Assembly (NCBI GenBank): GCA_009827215.1
Contig: WUAJ01000101.1
Location: 1 to 8,143, forward strand
Reading direction: 5' to 3'
DNA: 8,143 nucleotides
DNA from: Phycisphaeraceae bacterium
GTDB taxonomy: Bacteria > Planctomycetota > Phycisphaerae > Phycisphaerales > UBA1924
Part shown: piece after piece, positions 1-6,441 of the stretch
How the letters are laid out: each line of letters begins with the position of its first letter
Position numbering within the stretch: position 1 is the first letter of the stretch
Notes under the pieces: generated by a model
Database searches by the model: none
What the model saw: only the letters and a program-made list of their open reading frames with translations
What the model was told of the DNA's origin: nothing
Made by a program: the position numbers and the translations under genes

Positions 1-713
1 TCATCCGCTCGATGCGCATGCTCCTCTTCCTCGCCGCGCCGATCTGCGCCGGAACCATCGTCGTCGCCACCCCGATCACCAACCTCATCTTCGACGAAAC
101 CAAGTGGACCAACCTCGACACCACCCTCCAGCTCATCACCGCAGGCATGATCTTCCGCGCCATCGAACCCCCCGTCAAATCGCTCATGAACGCGCAGGGA
201 CGCTTCAAAGAACTCCTCGTCCTCAACATCATCTCGACAATCACCTTCGCGCTCTTCATCACCACGATCCTCTACGCCTCAGGATTCATCGGAGATGAGA
301 ACACCCCGCTCTACGCCGCCGCCATCGCAGGAGGCGCTTTCCACGCGGCGCTCGCCATCGTCCTTGTGATCGTCGCGCTCCGCAGGAGCGAGTACCCAAC
401 CATCCGAGCGATGCTCAACCTCAGTCAGCCCGTGATCTACGCCGCGCTCGCCGCACTCGGCGCGTGGTTCGTGATGATGCTCGTGCCCCAATCACTCAAC
501 GAGTACAACCTCTACGCGTTCGACATTACCAAGATCATCACCGCGATTGTCGCGTTCCTCATCGCGTACTCCATCATCGCACGCATCCACAAGCCCGAAG
601 AGTTCGACACCCTCGCCGCCTTCGTGATCCGCATGACACCAGGGAAGCTCAAACCCCTCAACACCAAACTCGCTTCCATCCTGTTCGGATGCAAACCCGA
701 AAACGCCGAGTAA
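1..713 (+). CDS. Polysaccharide/oligosaccharide flippase (Wzx/MOP-type), C-terminal part
   Basis: This is a partial gene. The frame is open to the left edge (first whole codon at base 3), so the ATG at base 12 is probably internal, and the gene ends at TAA 711-713 followed at once by a second TAA. About 236 residues are visible. They contain roughly five to six hydrophobic segments separated by short basic loops, as in the C-terminal half of MATE/MOP-superfamily lipid-linked oligosaccharide flippases, which move undecaprenyl-linked glycans across the inner membrane. Family-like stretches are the 'PITNLIFDETKW' segment after the first visible helix and the 'SLMNAQGRFKELL' loop before the next. 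The C-terminus is a basic cytoplasmic tail. The gene converges on the minus-strand secreted-protein gene. A GDP-L-fucose synthase-like gene 4 kb away supports a surface-polysaccharide role. A related MOP transporter cannot be excluded because the N-terminal half is missing. Confidence 0.75.
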   Translation, partial: IRSMRMLLFLAAPICAGTIVVATPITNLIFDETKWTNLDTTLQLITAGMIFRAIEPPVKSLMNAQGRFKELLVLNIISTITFALFITTILYASGFIGDENTPLYAAAIAGGAFHAALAIVLVIVALRRSEYPTIRAMLNLSQPVIYAALAALGAWFVMMLVPQSLNEYNLYAFDITKIITAIVAFLIAYSIIARIHKPEEFDTLAAFVIRMTPGKLKPLNTKLASILFGCKPENAE

Positions 714-714
714 T

Positions 715-740
715 AAAAAAACCCCCGAGACATGCCGGGG
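715..740 (-). terminator. Rho-independent terminator of secreted-protein gene A
   Basis: Read on the minus strand this is a five-base-pair GC stem (CCCCG at 740-736 with CGGGG at 727-723) with an eight-base loop, then one G and a run of seven T (721-715). It lies 28 bases past the stop of the minus-strand gene ending at 769, which is the classic intrinsic terminator layout. The T-run reaches into the tandem stop codons of the convergent flippase gene. On the plus strand the hairpin has no T-run, so any effect on the flippase transcript would be weaker. Confidence 0.8.
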
Positions 741-768
741 ATTCATTGATAACAAGTTCGGAAGCGAA

Positions 769-2118
769 TCACTGACCTATCGGCAACTCTTCGCGCTCCT
801 CGATCGGAACATGACGAGGCACCGTGCGAACCAGGTCATCGCCCGTCCGCTCCGAGTGCTTATCAAGATCCACCCCATCAGGCATCGCCGATCGGCTCGC
901 CGCTACAGGATTCGAATCGTGAATCACGATCGAGAAGTTGTCCTGCACCGCGATATTCCCAGAGTTCAGATCCCAGATTTTCACCCAGATGTCCCCACCA
1001 AAGGTATTGAATGTCGCAAGTCGGGGCTCACTGGAATCGACAACGGTGATGGTGACCGAGTGCGTACTAAACGCAACCGACTCTCCAGTGACGGCAATCT
1101 CATAACGCAAGTTCGCAGCATCCCATGCAGCTGAAAGATTCGCAGTCCCAGCAGTCACATTCCCCGCCGCAGAAACAGACCCATACGCCAAAGGCCCGAT
1201 CGGACTCGGACTGTTCACCGCATAATCACGCTCCGCAGCACCAAGAACACGCATCGAGTCTCGCACAATAACCTCCCCATTGAACTCACCCGCGTACTCA
1301 TCCGTCGCGAGATACGCAAAGTTCCCCCCATTGAAGTTTAATGCTTGCAGAGCGTCAGCACCTACGACACCAGAGCTCACCTGACCAAGGATCGCCGCAC
1401 TCTGAGATCCATTATCCGCGCGAAGCAATCCCGCGATTGCATACTGATCCGCAATACTCAAGAGCCCAATAGCTCGACCCTGAGTGTCGATATGCACCCC
1501 GCCCGTCTGGAATCCAAAGTCCAGCCCATCCGGATCCGCGCTGTTGACCGCGATGATCGCCTCGTTTTGATCGTTCTCAACATTCGCCTCAAGCACCGTC
1601 CCTCCCGCGACACTCGTCAGCGACACCATCGTCGTCGGATCAAAGAACTCATCCGTAAAGCTATCCGAGTACGGGAAAATCAGCGCCTCCGAAAAACCGC
1701 TGTATTGCGCCCGAGCGCCCCAACCCATAGGCACACGCGTCCCGAGTGTTTCGTAAGGACCACCCTCCACCAGAGACACCCCGATCTCCAGATACATGTC
1801 CTGATTCCCAACAGTCTTCCAGAACTGCTGCGCATTCTCAAGCGATCCACCCATCTGCACATTGACCACAAACAACCCGTCCACTACAGGGACAAGCTCG
1901 GATGTAAAGAAAAACTCCGAGGCAATATCAAACCCTGTGGGGTCATTGAACGCCTCGAACCGGAACGAGTACATCCCGTTCGCCGGCGCCCCATTGTCTT
2001 CCATATATCCCTGGTAACTGAAGCTCCCGTCATTGAAGACTATCACACCCGCACCAGCACCGCTCCCGCACAACGCAATCCAAAGCAGCGACACAACAAC
2101 CATCAATCCACGAAACAT
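769..2118 (-). CDS. Secreted protein A with GAPANG-type N-terminal domain and beta-rich C-terminal domain
   Basis: A 449-residue protein of unknown function. An open frame continues two codons upstream to a TTG, but the ATG at 2118 is preferred because GGAG (2129-2126) sits 7 nt before it. Residues 1-24 form a Sec signal peptide (hydrophobic 'LMVVVSLLWIAL', small-residue cut region GSGAGAG). Cys17 is preceded by Leu, so it does not make a convincing lipobox. Residues 33-50 carry the signature SYQG...DNGAPANGMY, starting a domain of about 110 residues that reads as beta-strands. The middle, residues 120-300, is rich in G, N, S, T and D, suggesting a repetitive beta fold such as a beta-helix or fibre. 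Residues 303-402 form a domain shared with protein B (GPxAYGxVS...TAGTxN...GES). Residues 403-449 are a charged tail absent from B. The likely location is extracellular or cell surface; adhesion is only a guess. Confidence 0.8.
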   Translation of the reverse strand: MFRGLMVVVSLLWIALCGSGAGAGVIVFNDGSFSYQGYMEDNGAPANGMYSFRFEAFNDPTGFDIASEFFFTSELVPVVDGLFVVNVQMGGSLENAQQFWKTVGNQDMYLEIGVSLVEGGPYETLGTRVPMGWGARAQYSGFSEALIFPYSDSFTDEFFDPTTMVSLTSVAGGTVLEANVENDQNEAIIAVNSADPDGLDFGFQTGGVHIDTQGRAIGLLSIADQYAIAGLLRADNGSQSAAILGQVSSGVVGADALQALNFNGGNFAYLATDEYAGEFNGEVIVRDSMRVLGAAERDYAVNSPSPIGPLAYGSVSAAGNVTAGTANLSAAWDAANLRYEIAVTGESVAFSTHSVTITVVDSSEPRLATFNTFGGDIWVKIWDLNSGNIAVQDNFSIVIHDSNPVAASRSAMPDGVDLDKHSERTGDDLVRTVPRHVPIEEREELPIGQ

Positions 2119-2125
2119 GTCCAAA

Positions 2126-2129
2126 CTCC
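2126..2129 (-). promoter_or_regulatory. Ribosome binding site deciding the start of gene A
   Basis: The minus strand reads GGAG, then seven bases, then ATG at 2118. A TTG at 2124 in the same frame is only one base from this GGAG, so it is too close to be the start. Confidence 0.65.
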
Positions 2130-2155
2130 ATCGTTCTATACAAACAAACCCGCCG

Positions 2156-2171
2156 CCTCGTGACAGCGAGG
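2156..2171 (-). terminator. Possible weak terminator or leader hairpin between the EEP gene and gene A
   Basis: A stem of five base pairs (CCTCG with CGAGG) and a six-base loop lies in the 122-nt gap between the EEP gene stop (2241) and the gene A start (2118). On the minus strand it is followed by CGGCGGG and then TTTGTTTG, so the T-rich stretch is displaced from the stem. It could be a poor terminator, or it could be part of the 5' leader of gene A. No convincing promoter pair was recognised in this gap. Confidence 0.3.
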
Positions 2172-2240
2172 AACCAGTCTACCACACCAAAATCCCCGCT
2201 CAAGCAAAAACCCCCAATACTACTACCCCAATCAACCCCA

Positions 2241-3356
2241 TCAATCCACCCGCTCGATATCCACCACCTGCGCCAGATGCGACACCCCCCCCTGCTCCCA
2301 CTCCGCACCACCAGGAAGCACCAGCTCATACCCATGCGTCCGCCACCCATTGCCCACCAGCGCCAGATCAATCCCCCAGCTCGACCGCCCCGCGGCCCAC
2401 CCCTTCAAACCGCCCAACCCCATCGGACGCCAAGTCCCGCCACCAGCACCCCGCGCCGCAAACGCATCCTCGAAACCGTCTGAGCTAAACACAGCAAACG
2501 CCCCAAGCGAAGCCGACCCACGCACAGTGTTGAAATCCCCGATCACCAGCGCCGGCGCGACCATGCTTTCACCCAGCCGCGCCCGCACCGTCTCCACCAC
2601 CCGCGCCATCGACTCCATCCGATGCACCGTCGGCTCACTCGGAAGATCCACCAACCACACCTCAAACACGCCGTACATCTCGCCCCCATCAAGCGTCAGC
2701 ATCACCACCCAACCAAAGTCTCCCGTCGCGCGCACCGCCTCCTCGCTGGGACCCTCCTTCCCGCTTGCCGAGACATACACCACCTGCGCCTGAAGGATCG
2801 GATACCGCGAAGCCACCAGCGCCCGCGACAACCCGCGCACCGCAAAGCCCTCACCCAACCGTTCTTTCAGCCCCTCCATCAGCGCCCGGCGCTGCCCATC
2901 AAACCGCGTGTTCGCCAGCAGCACCAGGTCAATATTCCCCGGCACCATCCACTCCATCACACGCTCTTCATCAAACGACCCCGCCGCGATATTCCAGTGC
3001 ATCACCCGCACGCGCTCATGCATCGAGCTGCTCGTCCAGTGAATCCCATACCCACCAATCGAGTTGGGAACACGAACAACCCACACCAGCAGATGCACCA
3101 CCATCCCCACACACACCAGCAGATACACCCAGAACAAATCCCCCCCAACAGTCTTCCGCGCCCCGCGCATCCATCCCATCACCCCAAACACCCCGCTCAC
3201 CCCCAGCCCAATCCACGCCCCGCTCACCCACCACCCCGCCGGCGCCCACCAGAGCCATTGCGACCACCCAAACCGATCCGTGAGCACCCTGCTCACTACA
3301 TACACCAACACCAACACCAACCCAAGCACCGACACACACAACGACCACCGCGCCAT
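2241..3356 (-). CDS. Membrane-anchored endonuclease/exonuclease/phosphatase-fold protein, divergent active site
   Basis: A 371-residue protein if translated from the ATG at 3356. The frame stays open to 3470, but that would start inside the terminator of gene B. Three hydrophobic segments (about residues 5-25, 35-63 and 74-95) precede a soluble domain with EEP (DNase I-like) landmarks: 'RVMHWNIAAG' with the metal-site Asn122, 'VIGDFNT' with Asp274/Asn276, Asp330 in 'GIDLAL', and the final His360. Other expected catalytic positions differ. The Glu normally in the 'LxxxQE' strand appears to be Asn149 (DLVLLANTR), the usual His of 'THL' is Asp237 (WLVDLP), and the Asp of the terminal 'SDH' is Ser359 (VSH). 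EEP proteins hydrolyse phosphodiesters in nucleic acids, lipids or inositol phosphates, but the substrate here is unknown and activity doubtful. The gene is much richer in GC than gene B upstream. The start has only a weak GGGG 7-8 nt before it. Confidence 0.75.
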   Translation of the reverse strand: MARWSLCVSVLGLVLVLVYVVSRVLTDRFGWSQWLWWAPAGWWVSGAWIGLGVSGVFGVMGWMRGARKTVGGDLFWVYLLVCVGMVVHLLVWVVRVPNSIGGYGIHWTSSSMHERVRVMHWNIAAGSFDEERVMEWMVPGNIDLVLLANTRFDGQRRALMEGLKERLGEGFAVRGLSRALVASRYPILQAQVVYVSASGKEGPSEEAVRATGDFGWVVMLTLDGGEMYGVFEVWLVDLPSEPTVHRMESMARVVETVRARLGESMVAPALVIGDFNTVRGSASLGAFAVFSSDGFEDAFAARGAGGGTWRPMGLGGLKGWAAGRSSWGIDLALVGNGWRTHGYELVLPGGAEWEQGGVSHLAQVVDIERVD

Positions 3357-3455
3357 CCGACACCCCGGACCACGCCGCTGCCCATATCCTCTCCAGTGTT
3401 GATCCACTCCAAACGCTATCGTCTCAAGAGCGAATATGTGATCAACAAGAGAAGA

Positions 3456-3479
3456 AAACCGAGCACTCACGCTCGGTTT
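3456..3479 (-). terminator. Intrinsic terminator of secreted-protein gene B
   Basis: A nine-base-pair stem (AAACCGAGC at 3456-3464 with GCTCGGTTT at 3471-3479) has a six-base loop. On the minus strand it lies 25 bases after the gene B stop and continues into a T/C-rich stretch (TTTTCTTCTCTTG). The near symmetry (A-rich one side, T-rich the other) could let it work in both directions. It separates gene B from the EEP gene, so the latter probably has its own promoter within 3357-3455; none was clearly recognised there. Confidence 0.75.
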
Positions 3480-3504
3480 CTGTGTATCTCAGTACTGTAA
3501 TTTC

Positions 3505-4608
3505 TTACTCAAGCTCAACAGGAAGCCCTCGGAACACGGCAAACTGGAACGGAGAGGACGAAGTTGTACTGGAAGTCACATTAAAGAATCGGATTATGAG
3601 ATCATCACCGGATGACGCTGTGCCAACTGTCACTTGAGATCCAGTTCCCAATCCAATAGGAGTAACCAGTGCCGTGTAATCATTGAAGTTGAAGCTTTCT
3701 CCATCAATAGAGATTGTGTATATGTCATCAACTCCGTCAAAGCTCACTGAAAAATTCGGAGTCCCCGCAGTCTTAAACCCAAGCGAGCTCACAGTCCCAT
3801 ACGCGACCGGCCCGCTGTGATACAACGAATTCGACCCAAAGTCCTTCACGATTTTATCTTTCGATGATAGATTTCGTGCCTCGGTCCCCACACCAGTGAT
3901 CTCAAGATCGATCCCAGCAGAGTCATTGTTCACAAACTGCATCCTGCCATTGATCGTGTCATAGTTAATGAAGCCGCGAATAATCGAATCGCTCGCAAAG
4001 CCATAGAACGGGAAGCCACCTGTATTGACAGAGTTGATGTACATCCCACCAAATGAGGATTGATCAAAATTCAACTGCAAGTTCGTAAACCCGTTAATCA
4101 GAAACCCACTCGTCAAATCAGGATTCAGTAAAAAAGCCTCATTGGTATCCCCAGCTGAGAGTTGATTGATGTTCCGTGACCATTCATTATCGAGGGAAGT
4201 CTGTGCGACAGCCGCTTCCCCCGCCTTAATCGCGTACACCGAGTACGGCGATGCCGTGATTTCTTGTCGAGGACTCAGATCACTAAACACAGAAGTACCA
4301 GCTGGACGCACGCGAATTTGCAAGAATCGCCGTTCCCCCGTGGTAAAGACATTCGTGTAATCAATCGGAAAGCTCAGCAACCCATCCACAACCTCGTAAT
4401 CTAAGAAAGTGGTGGTCGTCACAAATGGATTGCCAAGTTCGTCAAAGTACTGAATCTGAATGTCATACATCCCATTGGCAGGAGCTCCTCCATCGTTCAA
4501 CACCCCTTGATAGGAAATCGTTTCTCGAATAGGCTCAGCACCATCCGCCACTTCGTTCAACCCCAATGTGAAGACACACACGCACAACAAGCTCATCATC
4601 GATTTCAT
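3505..4608 (-). CDS. Secreted protein B, paralogue of protein A
   Basis: A 367-residue protein of unknown function. The frame is open to 4656, but the ATG at 4608 is the best start: GGAGAAGGG (4624-4616) lies just upstream and a signal peptide begins directly after it. The hydrophobic core is 'MMSLLCVCVFTLGL', with likely cleavage after Ala24 (ADGA/EP). Residues 32-48 carry SYQG...DGGAPANGMY, as in protein A. The domain ends near residue 120 in 'SPRQEITASPYSVYA', a close that I associate with this domain type in planctomycetal secreted proteins. Residues 125-260 are N/S/G/F-rich and probably beta-stranded. Residues 265-367 match the C-terminal domain of A (SGPVAYGTVS...TAGTPN...IDGESF). The protein stops where A carries a further charged tail. 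Base composition is clearly lower in GC than the neighbouring genes. Probable location: outside the cell or on its surface. Confidence 0.8.
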   Translation of the reverse strand: MKSMMSLLCVCVFTLGLNEVADGAEPIRETISYQGVLNDGGAPANGMYDIQIQYFDELGNPFVTTTTFLDYEVVDGLLSFPIDYTNVFTTGERRFLQIRVRPAGTSVFSDLSPRQEITASPYSVYAIKAGEAAVAQTSLDNEWSRNINQLSAGDTNEAFLLNPDLTSGFLINGFTNLQLNFDQSSFGGMYINSVNTGGFPFYGFASDSIIRGFINYDTINGRMQFVNNDSAGIDLEITGVGTEARNLSSKDKIVKDFGSNSLYHSGPVAYGTVSSLGFKTAGTPNFSVSFDGVDDIYTISIDGESFNFNDYTALVTPIGLGTGSQVTVGTASSGDDLIIRFFNVTSSTTSSSPFQFAVFRGLPVELE

Positions 4609-4780
4609 TGAACAACCCTTCTCCAAACTTCCTTGGTCCGATACACAAGCAGGCACCCTATCAAAATCAGTAACGAAACGCCAGAAAATAATCCAATCTC
4701 CACAGTCCCGTCTTCAACCCATCGATGCCACTAATATTCAGTCCAATCCACTTACCAAGAATTGAACACGGAGCCTGTCC
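4609..4780. promoter_or_regulatory. Divergent intergenic region expected to hold two promoters
   Basis: This AT-richer 172-nt gap lies between gene B, leaving to the left, and the fucose synthase gene, leaving to the right, so both must be transcribed from within or near it. A TAATAT hexamer at 4732-4737 resembles a -10 box for the rightward gene, but no good -35 box lies 16-18 nt before it. GGAGAAGGG at 4624-4616 is the gene B ribosome binding site, and GGAG at 4770-4773 (7 nt before ATG) is that of the rightward gene. The promoters are inferred from the layout, not demonstrated. Confidence 0.4.
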
Positions 4781-5800
4781 ATGTCCAACACCGACTCACT
4801 CAACTGGTCTGACCAACGCATCATCATCACCGGCGGCTCCGGATTCCTCGGAAAGCACATCATCGAAGGTCTCCACAAGCGAGGCGTTGCAGACAACCAG
4901 ATCTTTATCCCACGCTCCGCACAGTACGACCTCACCGAAAAAGACGCCTGCGTCGCCCTCTACAACGACTGCTTCGGATCAGACCGCGCCACCATGATCA
5001 TCCACCTCGCCGCCGAGGTCGGAGGCATCGGCGCCAACATGAAAAACCCAGGACGCTACTTCTACGCCAACATGGCCATGGCACTCCACCTCATCGAACA
5101 AGCACGCATCGATGGCCTCATCGAACGCAACGGCAAGTTCGTCCAAACCGGAACCATCTGCGCCTACCCAAACATGACCCCCGTCCCCTTCAAAGAAGAA
5201 AACCTCTGGAACGGATACCCAGAAGTCACCAACGCACCCTACGGCGTCGCCAAGAAAGCCGCGTGGCAAATGCTCGACGCATACAAACTGCAGTATGGAA
5301 TGAAGTCCACCTTCGTCCTCCCCGTCAACCTCTACGGCCCGCACGACAACTTCAACCTCGAATCCTCACATGTCATCCCCGCACTCATCCGCAAATGCAT
5401 CGAAGCCATGGACCGAGGTGACGACCACCTCCCAGTCTGGGGCACCGGATCAGCATCCCGCGAGTTCCTCTACATCGAAGACTGTGCCGACGGACTCCTG
5501 ACCGCCGCCGAAAAAATGGACGACCCAACCCCGATCAACCTCGGGACCAACATGGAAATCACCATCAAAGACCTCGTCCACCTCATCGCCAAACTCACAG
5601 GATTCGCAAACGAAGACACCATCGCCGAGCGAATCCAATGGGACGCCACCAAACCCGACGGCCAACCCCGCCGCTGTCTCGATGTATCACGAGCCAAAGA
5701 ACTCATCAACTGGCAAGCCAAAGTCTCCTTCGAACAAGGCCTCCGCCAAACCATCGACTGGTTCAACCAAAACCGGAACAACGCCGAGGCCCGGATGTAA
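4781..5800 (+). CDS. fcl: GDP-L-fucose synthase-like NAD(P)-dependent epimerase/reductase
   Basis: A 339-residue extended short-chain dehydrogenase. The family makes GDP-L-fucose from GDP-4-keto-6-deoxy-D-mannose by 3,5-epimerisation and NADPH-dependent 4-reduction in the cytoplasm. The Rossmann motif GGSGFLG spans residues 18-24. 'HLAAEVGGIGANMKNP' (75-90) is characteristic of GDP-fucose synthases. The catalytic pair is Tyr154 and Lys158 (YGVAK). 'TGTICAYP' (123-130) corresponds to the family's 'GSSCIYP', keeping Cys127, with Thr125 where Ser is usual. His197 in 'ESSHVIPALIRK' matches the conserved epimerase His, and 'WGTGSASREFLYIED' is the substrate-binding strand. The length is near the family norm of about 310-330. 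GGAG 7 nt before the ATG supports the start. No GDP-mannose 4,6-dehydratase gene is in the window to confirm the pathway; another NDP-sugar epimerase/reductase is the alternative. Confidence 0.85.
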   Translation: MSNTDSLNWSDQRIIITGGSGFLGKHIIEGLHKRGVADNQIFIPRSAQYDLTEKDACVALYNDCFGSDRATMIIHLAAEVGGIGANMKNPGRYFYANMAMALHLIEQARIDGLIERNGKFVQTGTICAYPNMTPVPFKEENLWNGYPEVTNAPYGVAKKAAWQMLDAYKLQYGMKSTFVLPVNLYGPHDNFNLESSHVIPALIRKCIEAMDRGDDHLPVWGTGSASREFLYIEDCADGLLTAAEKMDDPTPINLGTNMEITIKDLVHLIAKLTGFANEDTIAERIQWDATKPDGQPRRCLDVSRAKELINWQAKVSFEQGLRQTIDWFNQNRNNAEARM

Positions 5801-5810
5801 CCCATCCAAG

Positions 5811-5849
5811 GGTGCCACGGCTTGACCGTCTTCGGCAAGCCGTGTCTCC
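5811..5849. repeat. REP-like palindrome
   Basis: A perfect nine-base-pair stem (CACGGCTTG at 5816-5824 with CAAGCCGTG at 5836-5844) encloses an inner CCG/CGG pairing with a TCTT loop. Outside, GG.G at 5811-5814 pairs with C.CC at 5846-5849 across two mismatches, giving an imperfect arm of 14 positions. It lies 10 nt after the fucose synthase stop and 19 nt before the next ATG. No T-run follows on the plus strand, and on the minus strand it is followed by CACCC, so it is not a standard intrinsic terminator. Its size, GC-rich imperfect palindrome and intergenic place resemble dispersed REP elements. Only one copy is in this window, so repetition is inferred. Confidence 0.55.
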
Positions 5850-5868
5850 AAAACCCCAATAATCCCAT

Positions 5869-6438
5869 ATGACCCCCATCCCTGAAAACCTCCAACCCCG
5901 CCTCGATCGCGAACTCGATGAAGGCGAAACCATCAACTGGTCCGCTCAACCAAGCTACCGAATCCTCAAAAGAGACACGCTCAAACAATGGCGCGCATTC
6001 TTCGTGCTCATCTCATTGTTTGCATCGATGTTCGTACTATTCGCCATCCTCGCCTACTACGAACTCATGGATGACGACACCCCGCTGGGTCATGCAATCG
6101 CCGCCGCGGTCATCTTCTCCCTCGGATTCCTCCTCCTCTGGCCAATGCTCCACCACGCCAAGTACACCGCCAACAACACCATCTACGCCATCACCAACAA
6201 ACGCGCCATCATCATCACCATCAACAGAGACAAATCCATCACCGAGCGCGACTACCGCGCCGACGAGCTCATCCACCTCGCCCGCACCGAGTTCCCCGAC
6301 GGCTCAGGAACCCTCACCCTCGAATCCGCCCGAGGCGCGGGAACCTCAAACCAAGTCGCCGTCCGCCACCAACTACGCGCCCTCGAAAATGTCCTCGAAG
6401 TCGAACGCCTCCTCCGCACCCAGTTCGGGGATGCCTAA
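5869..6438 (+). CDS. Two-helix membrane protein with bacterial PH-like domain
   Basis: A 189-residue protein. The N-terminal motif 'LDEGETINWSAQP' (residues 16-28) is typical of bacterial PH-domain (bPH/DUF304-like) membrane proteins. Two hydrophobic helices follow, about 43-64 and 76-94, with a short acidic loop between (LMDDDTP). The C-terminal part then begins with 'NNTIYAITNKRAIII' (102-116), the usual entry strands of the PH-like fold, and ends in an amphipathic helix (LENVLEVERLLRT). The molecular function of such proteins is largely unknown; anchoring of a signalling or scaffold domain at the membrane is an inference. No Shine-Dalgarno sequence precedes the ATG (upstream is AATAATCCCAT), so initiation may be leaderless-like or weak. 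The start is still favoured because the conserved N-terminal motif follows directly. The acetyltransferase gene begins 3 nt after the stop, suggesting co-transcription. Confidence 0.7.
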   Translation: MTPIPENLQPRLDRELDEGETINWSAQPSYRILKRDTLKQWRAFFVLISLFASMFVLFAILAYYELMDDDTPLGHAIAAAVIFSLGFLLLWPMLHHAKYTANNTIYAITNKRAIIITINRDKSITERDYRADELIHLARTEFPDGSGTLTLESARGAGTSNQVAVRHQLRALENVLEVERLLRTQFGDA

Positions 6439-6441
6439 CCC

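Noticed and set aside
916..930. Palindrome ATCGTGA-A-TCACGAT
   Set aside because: It lies inside the coding sequence of gene A, encoding ordinary residues near the end of its C-terminal domain; a single copy with no regulatory context.
2066..2074. Possible lipoprotein signal at Cys17 of protein A
   Set aside because: The residue before the Cys is Leu rather than Gly, Ala or Ser, and a better signal peptidase I site follows.
2120..2126. Heptamer GTTTGGA on the minus strand upstream of gene A, also at 3408-3414 and 4622-4628
   Set aside because: It occurs before all three minus-strand genes, but at inconsistent distances (2, 52 and 14 nt) and with no palindrome, so chance is the simpler reading.
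1345..2163. Plus-strand open frame of 272 codons
   Set aside because: It is antisense to gene A, Arg/His-rich with no recognisable motif. Gene A has a signal peptide, ribosome binding site and terminator.
3303..3320. Short ACCAAC repeats
   Set aside because: They encode alternating Leu/Val of the first transmembrane helix of the EEP protein; low complexity, not a repeat element.
3357..3470. Longer N-terminus for the EEP protein starting at 3470
   Set aside because: That ATG is inside the gene B terminator hairpin and the added residues look noncoding; the ATG at 3356 directly precedes the first membrane helix.
2622..3500. Long plus-strand open frame of 292 codons, rich in His, Pro and Arg
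   Set aside because: It lies antisense to the EEP gene, and its composition is what the C-rich complement of that gene gives; no domain or ribosome binding site.
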